A DNA stretch of 24,886 nt, taken from positions 1 through 24,886 of the forward strand of contig CAJPOF010000032.1 of the NCBI GenBank assembly GCA_905372235.1, read 5' to 3'. This document shows positions 14,371 through 22,162 of the stretch, piece after piece. Each line of letters begins with the position of its first letter. Within the stretch, counting starts at the first letter, position 1. The translations under genes and the position numbers were made by a program. Source of the DNA: an uncultured Treponema sp. GTDB lineage: Bacteria; Spirochaetota; Spirochaetia; Treponematales; Treponemataceae. Below the pieces are notes generated by a model that was given only the letters and a program-made list of their open reading frames with translations, ran no database searches and had not been told where the DNA came from.

Positions 14371-14928
14371 TCAAAGGCTATCCAAAAACATTTCCCTTGT
14401 TATTTCCGTGGCGGAAGGCAAAACAAGGCTCTTGTCCTGAAGACGTTTGAAAGTCGCTTTGTCAACATATTTCAAAGTGAGCGGACGTTCAAGGCTCATC
14501 GTGCAGCCGTCCGATTCCCAGACCGATTTTTCGGGAGAAAGCGAAACCGGATCTCCGTATTTTTTGCAAAGCTGGTCAAATATGCTGAAATGGTCCATGC
14601 GCTCCCTGTTGATGTTTATCGTGATTATGTAAAGTTTTTCGTCGTAAAACTGAAACCAGCATCGTTCCAAAAAAGAATATTCGTGTCCGGCAACCGCATC
14701 CGTTTCGATAAGGATTCGGTTTTCTCCCGGAAGAAGCGAAACGTCCCGCTCTCCGTGGTAACCGAACTCCGAATTTTTGCGCAAAGCTTTTTTTGCCTCG
14801 GAAAGGCTCATTCCAAGTTTTACGCCACCATATCCGTCGGGAACGGGCTTTTTTTCGGCGAAAAGTCCGGCGGAAACTGAAATTAAAATACCAAAACAAA
14901 AAATAAATCTTGACGCTGAGCTAAACAT
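14371..14928 (-). CDS. Secreted protein of unknown function
   Basis: 185 residues. A signal peptide ends near GLFA-EKK (residues 21-27) with no lipobox, so the product is probably periplasmic. The mature part begins with GYGGVKLGMSLSEAKKAL (about 32-49), a pattern like small periplasmic proteins in which a GxxLGMS turn precedes a helix, and has a central CWFQFYDEKLYIITIN strand pair and a YGDP turn. No family is confidently named. The ATG at 14928 is preferred to the in-frame 14991, which overlaps the upstream gene; AAGGA lies 8 nt before it. It lies 13 bp after the double-cNMP gene and 10 bp before the DUF192 gene, so it is an operon member. Confidence 0.72.
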   Translation of the reverse strand: MFSSASRFIFCFGILISVSAGLFAEKKPVPDGYGGVKLGMSLSEAKKALRKNSEFGYHGERDVSLLPGENRILIETDAVAGHEYSFLERCWFQFYDEKLYIITININRERMDHFSIFDQLCKKYGDPVSLSPEKSVWESDGCTMSLERPLTLKYVDKATFKRLQDKSLVLPSATEITREMFLDSL

Positions 14929-14941
14929 TTCCAGTCCTTTT

Positions 14942-16132
14942 CTATTGGCTCTTGTTCTTTTCCGCTTCCTGTTTTTTGAAGATGGCGGCAAGTTTTATGA
15001 TTTCCTGACAATCAGGAATGAATATTTTTTCATTAACCAGCCTGATGTTCTTCTGATTTTGAAGAGCATTCAATGCCATTGACTGATATTTTTGCGGAAT
15101 CGCACACATATCAATCAAATCTTGAAAAGTTATAGAAGTCTGATACGAACCGAAAAGTTTTCTGTCCTTTTCAAGCTGAATCGAAAGCATATCGATTGCT
15201 TTATGCAACGGCTCTCTAAATCTTGTGTTGGAAAGTTGTCTGTACATCGCCCAAAGCCTATCGGCAAAGGTTATGGTAAGGCGAGAAATGAGCTGAGAGT
15301 GAATCGAAACCATGTGATTGAAATTTTTCTGGTTCACCACCATAACCTTGCAGTTTTCCTGCGCAATCGCACTTGCTGAACGTGTCTTGTTTTCCAGAAG
15401 AGCCATCTCGCCGAACATATCGCCTTTTTTAAGAATCGAAAGAATCATTTCTTTGCCGTTAACCACTTTTGAAATCTTTACCTGACCTTCCTGAATCACA
15501 AAAAGGTCAGAACCGGTCTGGTTTTCAGCCATTATCATCGTGCCTTTAGGATAATCCCGTACAAGTTCGTCCGTAGGCTCATAGTACACGGCATGCGACA
15601 CAGACTTTAATTCGGCAAACCTTTTCTTCGCCCGCTCCTTTTCAATTCCTTGGGGGCATTCCTTTAAATAACTGTAATAGGCGTAAGAAGCGATGTCATA
15701 CAGACCGTTTTTGTCGTAATATTCCGCCACCTTGAAAATCTGTTCCTGTGTGCCGGAAGAAACATTGTTAAGCGTAAGCTGAGTAAGCTGTTCGTTCATT
15801 TCACGCATTCGGTTTGAAAAAGTTCGAATGATTTTCATAGCGATCGGCACGTTGCTTTCAATCAGCGAAGGATATTGCTCCCTCGTTACTGCGATAGCCT
15901 TAGTGTCCTCGACGGCAATCGCGTTTTCCATCTGCGCATGACAAGCCATGCACGGAATCACTCCCAAAAAATCGCCGGTGCTAAGGATTTTCGTCGAGTT
16001 TTTTCCGGGGTCAAGCGTATTGAAAACGTTCACCCGTCCCGATTGAATGATGTAAAATCTGTCGTTGTTGTCCGCTCCGTCTACCAGAACATATGAGCCT
16101 TTTTTGAATTCAACAAAAGATAACTGAAACAA
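14942..16132 (-). CDS. Double cNMP-binding-domain protein, copy 1, TTG start
   Basis: 396 residues, cytosolic. An N-terminal cNMP-binding (Crp-type) domain (about 5-95), a helical linker with a TPR-like pair (about 128-175), a second cNMP domain (about 192-285) and a C-terminal region (about 333-385) that may be a small winged helix (DLIDMCAIPQ..., then KIFIPDCQEIIKLA). The second domain keeps the phosphate-binding cassette G241-E242 and Arg251 (FGEMALLENKTRSA). The first has lost it (GVIPCMACHAQMENA, no Glu or Arg), so it is probably structural. TTG is the start because the paralogue aligns from its own first residue. Binding of a cyclic nucleotide and DNA regulation are inferred. As I recall, Treponema pallidum has a similar protein next to murB. 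Confidence 0.82.
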   Translation of the reverse strand: MFQLSFVEFKKGSYVLVDGADNNDRFYIIQSGRVNVFNTLDPGKNSTKILSTGDFLGVIPCMACHAQMENAIAVEDTKAIAVTREQYPSLIESNVPIAMKIIRTFSNRMREMNEQLTQLTLNNVSSGTQEQIFKVAEYYDKNGLYDIASYAYYSYLKECPQGIEKERAKKRFAELKSVSHAVYYEPTDELVRDYPKGTMIMAENQTGSDLFVIQEGQVKISKVVNGKEMILSILKKGDMFGEMALLENKTRSASAIAQENCKVMVVNQKNFNHMVSIHSQLISRLTITFADRLWAMYRQLSNTRFREPLHKAIDMLSIQLEKDRKLFGSYQTSITFQDLIDMCAIPQKYQSMALNALQNQKNIRLVNEKIFIPDCQEIIKLAAIFKKQEAEKNKSQ

Positions 16133-16152
16133 ATCCGACCAACCTGATTTTT

Positions 16153-17343
16153 CTACGTATTAGCCTGCATTTCTTTTGCGTTCTTTTTTCTGAAGAATGA
16201 CGCTTGCTTTAAAAGTTCCTGACAATTGGGAATAAAAATTTTCCCGTTGTTTTCTTTTATGCTGGCTTCACTCTGAATCTGATAGATTATGGATGGCTTG
16301 AGCTTTTCAGGAATCACGCACATATTCATCAAATCCGAAACGCTTATATCTGTCTGATATTGCCCCGTAAAAACCCTCGCCTTTTCAAGCTGCAAGGCCA
16401 GCATATCCACAATTTTGTAAATCGGCTTTTGCAAGGCGGAATTATCAAGCTGCCTGTACATCGCCCAAAGTCTGTCGGCAAGCGTTATGGTAAGGCGTGA
16501 AATCAGCTGGGGCTGGGTCATTACCATCTGGTCAAAGTTCTGCCTGTTCACGACCATAAGCCGGCAATCGGAATTCGCGATTGCGCAGGCGGAACGGGGC
16601 TTGTTCTCAAGAAGAGCCATTTCGCCGAACATATCGCCTTTATGAAGAACCGCAAGCACAACTTCAACCCCGTTAACTATCTTTGAAATCGCGACAGTGC
16701 CTTCCTGAATCACGAACATTTCCGCGCCTTTTTGGCTTTCCGCCATTATCATCGTGCCTTGCGGATACATTCGTGTAAGATCGATGGACGGCTCAAGGTA
16801 CACCGCCTGAGAACGGTTTCTGTATTGAGAAAACTTTTTTAGCGCAGTGTCCCTGTGAATCCCGTCGGGACATTCTTTAAGATATCGGTAGTATGCGTAC
16901 GAAGCGATTGAAATCTCGCCTTTTTCGTCATAACACTTTGCGACCTCGAATATGTGTTCGGGCGTATCCACCGAAACATTTTTCAGTGTGGATTTTGCAA
17001 GGTCGTCATTCATCTGCCGCATCCGCATGGCAAAAGTGCGAATCACCTTCAACGCAATCGGGCTGTTCGTTGATATCAATTCAGAATACTGGTCTTTAAG
17101 AACGGAAATCGCACGCACGTCGGTTGCCGCAATAACATTCTCGACCTGGGAATGATTCGAAAGGCATGAGACAACTCCGGTAAAATCGCCCGGACCTTGC
17201 GTCCTTCGAGATTCACTGAGAGCGCTTGATTTGAAACAGTTCACTTTTCCCGACTGGAGAATATAAAAACGATCGCAATTTTCTTTACCTTCGACCAAAA
17301 GGTAAGCTCCCGCCCTTATGTTTACAAACGATAACTTTAACAC
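16153..17343 (-). CDS. Double cNMP-binding-domain protein, copy 2, GTG start
   Basis: 396 residues, exactly the length of the next gene and clearly its paralogue along the whole chain (shared DRFYI, SYAYY.YLKECP, GDMFGEMALLENK, SRLTIT.ADRLWAMYRQL, IFIP.CQE). Domain order is the same: degenerate first cNMP domain (no Glu/Arg in GVVSCLSNHSQVENV), TPR-like linker, second domain with intact cassette (G240-E241 and P249-R250), and a variable C-terminal region. GTG is the start: AAAGGGGA lies upstream at good spacing and it matches the paralogue's first residue. It lies 32 bp after murB and 20 bp before copy 1. The divergence of the C-terminal 70 residues suggests different targets. Confidence 0.82.
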   Translation of the reverse strand: MLKLSFVNIRAGAYLLVEGKENCDRFYILQSGKVNCFKSSALSESRRTQGPGDFTGVVSCLSNHSQVENVIAATDVRAISVLKDQYSELISTNSPIALKVIRTFAMRMRQMNDDLAKSTLKNVSVDTPEHIFEVAKCYDEKGEISIASYAYYRYLKECPDGIHRDTALKKFSQYRNRSQAVYLEPSIDLTRMYPQGTMIMAESQKGAEMFVIQEGTVAISKIVNGVEVVLAVLHKGDMFGEMALLENKPRSACAIANSDCRLMVVNRQNFDQMVMTQPQLISRLTITLADRLWAMYRQLDNSALQKPIYKIVDMLALQLEKARVFTGQYQTDISVSDLMNMCVIPEKLKPSIIYQIQSEASIKENNGKIFIPNCQELLKQASFFRKKNAKEMQANT

Positions 17344-17375
17344 TCCAAATCCCCTTTATGCTCGCCCCGAAACAT

Positions 17376-18347
17376 TTAGAAAAAAACAATCTCAGGTTCT
17401 AATTTAAATCCTTTCCTTTCCTCTACTGTATTAACGACATATTCCACAAGATTTTTTACATCTTTTTGTGTCGCACCGCCAAGATTGATGATAAAATTCC
17501 CGTGGAACGGCGCGACCTGGGCATTTCCAATCTTCGTACCCCTTAGTCCACATTCATCGATTATTTTGCCACTCGGAGAGCCGAAAAGATGATTGTTCTT
17601 AAAAACGCTTCCCGCACTCGGAAAATCAAAGTGCCTTCGCTCGGCACGCGCCCGAATGTATTTTTCGTTCAGACCGACAAGATTTTCCCGCTCGCCTTCA
17701 GTGCGTTTTTCCAGCTTAAAAATTCCTTGAAGCACAAAAGCATTTCCTTTTTGGAACGGAGATTTTTTATATCCCCAAAGTTCTTCATGAGCAAGGGAGG
17801 AAGAAAAATCCCGCTCCTCCATTGTGTCGATGTCCAAAAAAACGCCGCCGACAAGAAGTTCGCTTATGGATTTTTCAAAACACCGTGCATTCATGTACAT
17901 GGCTCCGCCCACCGAACCGGGAAGTCCCGAAAAATTTTCAAGTCCCCAAAGATTGTTGTCCGTGCAATAAGAAACAAGTTCCTCCATGGAAGTACCTGCC
18001 GCACACGCCACAAGAACCGATTCAGCTATGTCGGAGTTTTTTTCAGAATCCTTGAAATCAGAATGAAAACATCCCTTCATTTTTGCGGTGGAAATCACAA
18101 CGCCCTCAAAAACGCCGTCCCGGAACACGATGTTGCTTCCGCCGCCCAAAATCAAATACGGAATCTGATATTTTTTTACAAGAGAAAATATATCATGAAT
18201 CTGAAATGTTTCTTCGGGCGCTACAAACACCGAAGCGATGCCGCCTATTTTGAAAGTCGTCAAGGGGGCTATTTCTTCGTCAAATCTGACAGTCCCTGAA
18301 AATCCTGTGTTGTCTATGAATTCCCTAAAAATCTTTTTAATTTCCAT
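17376..18347 (-). CDS. murB: UDP-N-acetylenolpyruvoylglucosamine reductase
   Basis: 323 residues, cytosolic flavoenzyme. It reduces UDP-GlcNAc-enolpyruvate to UDP-MurNAc with NADPH, the second committed step of peptidoglycan synthesis. FAD-binding motifs are TTFKIGG (30-36), LGGGSNIVF (67-75) and FSGLPGSVGGAMYMNA (139-154). The catalytic serine is Ser247 in SAGSVFKN, followed by GKIIDECGLRG, HGNFIIN and the closing LEPEI with the conserved Glu. The ATG has no clear Shine-Dalgarno sequence; a TATATT hexamer ends 15 nt before it. It heads a group with the two cNMP proteins, the secreted unknown and the DUF192 lipoprotein. Confidence 0.95.
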   Translation of the reverse strand: MEIKKIFREFIDNTGFSGTVRFDEEIAPLTTFKIGGIASVFVAPEETFQIHDIFSLVKKYQIPYLILGGGSNIVFRDGVFEGVVISTAKMKGCFHSDFKDSEKNSDIAESVLVACAAGTSMEELVSYCTDNNLWGLENFSGLPGSVGGAMYMNARCFEKSISELLVGGVFLDIDTMEERDFSSSLAHEELWGYKKSPFQKGNAFVLQGIFKLEKRTEGERENLVGLNEKYIRARAERRHFDFPSAGSVFKNNHLFGSPSGKIIDECGLRGTKIGNAQVAPFHGNFIINLGGATQKDVKNLVEYVVNTVEERKGFKLEPEIVFF

Positions 18348-18483
18348 AACAATTTATGACCAAATATAATTTACACTTTTTTTGCGTTTCTTACCACACA
18401 AGAAAAAGCGGATTCATCGTTATGAAAAAAGATTTAATGCGTTAGGATGATTTTTTAAATTCTCAGGAATCACATAAAATCCG
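18348..18483 (-). promoter_or_regulatory. Gap with weak murB promoter candidate
   Basis: This 136-bp gap separates the UMP kinase gene from murB. On the minus strand TATATT (18368-18363, 5 of 6) lies 15 nt before the murB ATG, without a good -35. No hairpin with a T run is visible after the UMP kinase gene, so read-through is possible. Confidence 0.3.
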
Positions 18484-19182
18484 TCAGCCGAAGATTTTAG
18501 TTCCGACAAAATCCTTCTCGTCAAGAATTTTTTTGATATTCGGAATATTTTTTCCGCCTGCGCAGATTACCGTCAGCGCCAACTCGTCCGCTTTTTTTGA
18601 AGCCACAGGGTCAAAAGGACAATTTTTTCCGGGAACCCATTCGTCGCCCACCATTTTCCTGAAATCTTTCCATGAGATTTCGTCAATCGGTTTTGCCGAA
18701 GGATTGGTTTTCGGGTCGTCGGTGTAGACTTTTTCTATGTTGGAAAGATTTACGACAGTCCTTGCGCCGTGTTTTTCGGCAAGAAGAACCGCATCGTTGT
18801 CGGTTGAAAATCCGGGATGCCAGCCAGCCGCAAGCAGGACACGCCCCTTGAACTCAATCGGAGCGGTAGGGTCGTAAACCACATCGTTCAGGCACAAATC
18901 GCCGAAGCACGATTTCACAAGCTGGGCGTTCAGGCGCGTCGCCATTATTCCAATCCAATCCGCAGAATCGGGAGAATAAACGCCGTCGGCATTCTTTGAT
19001 ATTTCAAGATACGCCTTTTGATAAATCCTTGCGGGTGCTCCGCCGCCAACAACAAGAATCAGCCTGCGCTTTTCGTCGGCGTAAAGCCATTCCTTCGCCA
19101 TCGAAATAAAATCGGTCAAGAAATCCGTGTCGGGCTTGTCCGGAACAACGATTGAACCGCCCAAAGAAATTACCTTTGTCAT
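18484..19182 (-). CDS. pyrH: UMP kinase, archaeal type
   Basis: 232 residues of the amino-acid-kinase superfamily. It phosphorylates UMP to UDP with ATP. The motif set matches the archaeal-type UMP kinase rather than the usual bacterial PyrH: KVISLGGSIV (3-12), GGGAPAR (46-52), DWIGIMATRLNA (75-86), GWHPGFSTDNDAVLLAE (120-136), NLSNIEKVYTDDPK (145-158) and FDPVASKKA (190-198). Other amino-acid kinases such as aspartate or carbamate kinase are less likely, because the ATRLNA motif is specific. GGAGG lies 5 nt before the ATG and the gene starts 22 bp after the transglutaminase-like gene, so it is probably the last gene of that transcript. Confidence 0.85.
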   Translation of the reverse strand: MTKVISLGGSIVVPDKPDTDFLTDFISMAKEWLYADEKRRLILVVGGGAPARIYQKAYLEISKNADGVYSPDSADWIGIMATRLNAQLVKSCFGDLCLNDVVYDPTAPIEFKGRVLLAAGWHPGFSTDNDAVLLAEKHGARTVVNLSNIEKVYTDDPKTNPSAKPIDEISWKDFRKMVGDEWVPGKNCPFDPVASKKADELALTVICAGGKNIPNIKKILDEKDFVGTKIFG

Positions 19183-19204
19183 TTATGCCTCCAAATCAAT
19201 TCGC

Positions 19205-20899
19205 CTAATAAACTCCAAGGACAATCGGATTTGCCCAGTACGAAGTGTATTTTATCGCCCTTCCCGAAGATTCTTCCCAAACAGACTGCAACGCATAAGT
19301 CCTAAGCCTTGCGACGGTCTTGTTTTCGGGAGAAGCCGATTTTATCTCGTTGAATCCTCTCGAAACAAGAATGTGCTGCGAATCCAAGTTTCCGAAATAG
19401 AACTCGGAAGGAACGATGTCCCTTGCCCAAGTCCTGTAGTCAAGCCCTGCGCCAAGGGCAACGTCAACCGGAAACCAGCCGAAGCCCGGAAGATAGACTT
19501 CCGTCCACCAATGATTGCGCGTCCTCAAATCCGAATTGACAAGAAATCCGCTGTCCGGCAAAGCGGGAATTCCTGCGGCACGAAGAAGAGCCGTATAGAC
19601 AATCGTAAAATCATAGGCATCCCCTTTTTTTGAAGAAAGCATATCCAAAGGGGAACTAGTATCGGCTCTCAGTCCGTGAAGAATCCTATAGTTTAGAATC
19701 ATGTGATTGTAGCACAATAAAGCAATCTTGTACGGATTCGTTTCTTTTTTTATTATTTGCGAAAGAAGAGCCTTTACGGATTCGTTTTCGGACGGAACTA
19801 CGCTGTCGGGAAAAGTTGCGTTTCCCACAAGAAGTTTGTTTACATTTTTCAGTGAATCGATGTTATCGGGAAAAACGGATGTTCTTGTCTCGTAGACGGT
19901 AACTGCAAAATTCTGCGAAAATCGCCGCCTTCCGGAAAGATTTCTTCCGCCCTGCACCTGATGAATCACAGTGTTCTGAAAATCGGGAATTATAGGTTCG
20001 GGATTCGCCTCGATTAGCCTTGCCGAAGGTTGGTATACGCTTGTGGCAGGCCGGGGAATCCTCAATATGATTGAAGAATTCTTCTCGCCGGAATAATCCT
20101 CAAGGTCGCACGAAAACTGAACCACGTAAATCTTAGGATTCACAAGACTTTTTTTGCCTGCTCTTCCGTCAATTTTTATGTTTCGTAGGGCGGATTTTCC
20201 TCTTGGGGTTTTTACATAGAATTTCCCGCTGACAGCTCCATCGGGAATCCTCACCCTTATTTCGGAGTCGGACCAATATTCATAATCGAAGTCCCCGGAA
20301 TCCGCCGCAACGTATTCAAGGCTTTCTGAGCCCTCTCCATCTTCCCTGTCAAGATTTTCCCTGTCCGCTGAAAAATATACATTCGACATATCCCGAAAGT
20401 TTCCGAAATTGCTCCCCGAAATCGTTACCAGCGAGCCGGGAAGAATATGCTCAGGCGAAAGCCCCGTAACAATCGGAACGGTGAACTTTGTGTTTTCAGC
20501 GACGATAATGGGAACGGATGCGGAATTCACAAAAAACGCAGGCTTGGATTTCAAATCCTTTACGCCGACAAAAACAAGACCGCCCTGCACTCCCGGCGGA
20601 AGGATTACCTTTATCTCATCGTCATGCCAAGACAAATAGGAACTTGAAGTCAGCCTGCTTCCGCCGAAATCCACGTAACCGCTGTCCTTGACCGCCCCAA
20701 AATTCTTCCCTTTTATCACGACCAAGTCGCCCGGAGAGCCTATTTGAGGCGATATTTCCGATATTTCAGGATATTGGCGCACTTTCAGCCGTAAAATCAC
20801 GGAAACCGACACAAATGCAAGTATGAGAACAACCCAAACCAATGCTCTTAAAAGAGGCGATTTCCTGAAAAAATAATTCGTTGCGGAAGATTTGTTCAC
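19205..20899 (-). CDS. Membrane-anchored TIG/transglutaminase-like protein lacking the catalytic Cys
   Basis: 564 residues. One N-terminal membrane segment (about 16-37) leaves the rest outside the cytoplasm. Two IPT/TIG immunoglobulin-like domains follow (about 43-128, starting PEISEISPQIGSPGD, and about 141-245, starting VPIVTGLSPEHILPGS). Residues about 385-500 are a transglutaminase-like core: KKGDAYDFTIVYTALLRAAG (424-443), NHWWTEVYLPGFGWFPVDV (462-480). His463 and Asp479 of the triad are present but the Cys position is Ala428, so thiol catalysis should be lost. The GTG start overlaps the anti-sigma stop by 4 bases (GTGA), so translation is coupled. A periplasmic sensing or scaffolding partner of the anti-sigma factor is inferred from this arrangement. 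Confidence 0.82.
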   Translation of the reverse strand: MNKSSATNYFFRKSPLLRALVWVVLILAFVSVSVILRLKVRQYPEISEISPQIGSPGDLVVIKGKNFGAVKDSGYVDFGGSRLTSSSYLSWHDDEIKVILPPGVQGGLVFVGVKDLKSKPAFFVNSASVPIIVAENTKFTVPIVTGLSPEHILPGSLVTISGSNFGNFRDMSNVYFSADRENLDREDGEGSESLEYVAADSGDFDYEYWSDSEIRVRIPDGAVSGKFYVKTPRGKSALRNIKIDGRAGKKSLVNPKIYVVQFSCDLEDYSGEKNSSIILRIPRPATSVYQPSARLIEANPEPIIPDFQNTVIHQVQGGRNLSGRRRFSQNFAVTVYETRTSVFPDNIDSLKNVNKLLVGNATFPDSVVPSENESVKALLSQIIKKETNPYKIALLCYNHMILNYRILHGLRADTSSPLDMLSSKKGDAYDFTIVYTALLRAAGIPALPDSGFLVNSDLRTRNHWWTEVYLPGFGWFPVDVALGAGLDYRTWARDIVPSEFYFGNLDSQHILVSRGFNEIKSASPENKTVARLRTYALQSVWEESSGRAIKYTSYWANPIVLGVY

Positions 20900-21528
20900 G
20901 GTAAAATACCTGGAACAGCCGAAGGAAGCATGACATCCATAACACCGGGACGCTCAAGTTCCATGCCGGGAACAGATATTCTTATGGTGTTGGAATCGTC
21001 GAAATTCGGTCTAAAAACATCGACATCCGCAAGGGATGTATTTTTAAGAGAGCCAATGCCCACCGTTTTTGAAAGATTTCCGCCCACGTTAGAGCCGATG
21101 ATATTCTTGTTTGAAAAAGCCGTCATTTGAGGGCGTTCAACAAGTTCCAGCTGGGAAAGCGGCATCGAAGCGGCGGAGCGTTTTGAATCCGAAATCCCAA
21201 ATGGAAGAACAACCGCAAGCAGGACTGCAGCCGCAGCCGAAAATCCCACAAGTGTTTTCTGAAGCAAAAACGGACGCACCCGTCGAGTGTTCTTTGAATA
21301 ACTCATTTTTGTCATCAGACGAGAATAACTTTCGTCCATAAAATGACTGTCCAACGCAATGTTCTTGCTGTCTTCGGCAAAAATTTTTCTAATTCGCCTT
21401 AAAGAGTCCTGTCTTTGGACGCATTTTTCGCACATGCTAACATGACGCTCGTATTCATTTACGTACGAAAGCGGAAGTTCACCATCCAAATAAACCGAAT
21501 GTATGTCATCTGTTGGGCAAGAAAACAT
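20896..21528 (-). CDS. Zinc-finger anti-sigma factor, single-pass membrane protein
   Basis: 210 residues. The N-terminal cytosolic part has the ZAS signature H29-x3-C33-x2-C36 with Cys4 upstream, the fold by which such factors bind and hold ECF sigma factors. One membrane segment lies at about 93-112. The outer part (about 113-210) is low in recognisable structure and rich in Asn, Ser and Pro. The ATG at 21528 is chosen because AGGAG lies 6 nt before it; a TTG two codons earlier is too close to that site. The gene follows the sigma factor by 46 bp and overlaps the next gene, matching the standard sigma/anti-sigma arrangement. Release by signal-induced proteolysis is the usual mechanism in the family. 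Confidence 0.85.
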   Translation of the reverse strand: MFSCPTDDIHSVYLDGELPLSYVNEYERHVSMCEKCVQRQDSLRRIRKIFAEDSKNIALDSHFMDESYSRLMTKMSYSKNTRRVRPFLLQKTLVGFSAAAAVLLAVVLPFGISDSKRSAASMPLSQLELVERPQMTAFSNKNIIGSNVGGNLSKTVGIGSLKNTSLADVDVFRPNFDDSNTIRISVPGMELERPGVMDVMLPSAVPGILP

Positions 21529-21549
21529 TGTCAACTCCTATGGAAACAC

Positions 21550-21581
21550 GGCGTAAAAATCGCACATACGATTTTTACGCC
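21550..21581 (-). promoter_or_regulatory. Perfect hairpin across the sigma stop codon
   Basis: GGCGTAAAAATCG (21550-21562) and its exact complement (21569-21581) form a 13-bp stem with a 6-base loop. It includes the last codon and stop of the sigma gene and ends 13 nt before the anti-sigma ribosome binding site (21536-21540). No T run follows on the minus strand, so a simple terminator is unlikely. It could set the sigma to anti-sigma ratio by pausing, processing or blocking. Confidence 0.6.
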
Positions 21582-22117
21582 ATGTCCTTCCTTAATATTT
21601 CTTCCAAAAGTTTGCGCGCCCGGAATATCCTTACCTTTACGTTCCCTTCGGAAATGCCGAGCACTTTTCCAATCTCTTTATAATTCAGGTCGCTGTATTC
21701 CTTCAGGATTACCGCTTCCTTTAATTTTTCGGGCAACTTGTCCAGCGCCTTTTGCGTAAGATTTATCGCCTCGGTCGCCAAAAGCTCCGTCTCTCCCGAC
21801 TGAACTTCCCTATGCTCTTCGTAGAGAGCCTTCTCGTACGCTTTTTTTTCACGAGCCTTGCGCTTAACATGATTCAGAGAAGCGTTTTTCACCACCCTTA
21901 TAAGCCAGAACTTCGCGTCGTTAAGCGATGGAAAGACAATTTTTTTTTCGTTCGCCTTTATGAGCGAATCATGAGAAAGATCTTCCGCCGCTTCCTCATC
22001 GTTCACGATTCGATAGGAAATCTTATAAAGCATCTGCATCGTTTCTCTGTAAATAAGATTAAAGTCAGTAGGATTTGCCGCATTCAATTGTCTTGGGGAT
22101 TCAGTCTGACTTTCCAT
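21575..22117 (-). CDS. ECF sigma factor (sigma-24 / RpoE type)
   Basis: 180 residues. Region 2 spans about 20-88, with LYKISYRIVNDEEAAEDLSHDSLIKA at 30-55 (region 2.2 core contact, DEEAAEDL) and FWLIRVVKNASLNHVKR. Region 4 spans about 118-172: LPEKLKEAVILKEYSDLNYKEIG then ISEGNVKVRIFRARKLL, the helix-turn-helix for the -35 element. Region 3 is absent, as in all ECF factors. The neighbouring ZAS anti-sigma gene defines it as a membrane-signal-controlled factor. The start lies 45 bp after cysS; GAGG is about 11 nt upstream of the ATG, a weak site. I recall an RpoE-type factor next to cysS in Treponema pallidum. Confidence 0.9.
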   Translation of the reverse strand: MESQTESPRQLNAANPTDFNLIYRETMQMLYKISYRIVNDEEAAEDLSHDSLIKANEKKIVFPSLNDAKFWLIRVVKNASLNHVKRKAREKKAYEKALYEEHREVQSGETELLATEAINLTQKALDKLPEKLKEAVILKEYSDLNYKEIGKVLGISEGNVKVRIFRARKLLEEILRKDMA

Positions 22118-22162
22118 GGTAAATAAACCTCGTGGCGATAAAAAGGTTACGGAAAAAACGCA

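Noticed and set aside
14191..14880. 229-codon plus-strand open frame
   Set aside because: Antisense to the secreted unknown and the DUF192 lipoprotein, both of which have proper signal peptides and spacing.
17589..18299. 236-codon plus-strand open frame
   Set aside because: Antisense to murB, whose motifs are complete; the reading is Lys/Phe/Arg-rich in the manner of a shadow frame.
22126..22148. AACCT/AGGTT hairpin that could mask the sigma factor ribosome binding site, and an AACC motif that could be an ECF -35
   Set aside because: Only 5 bp of pairing and no matching -10; not above chance in this composition.
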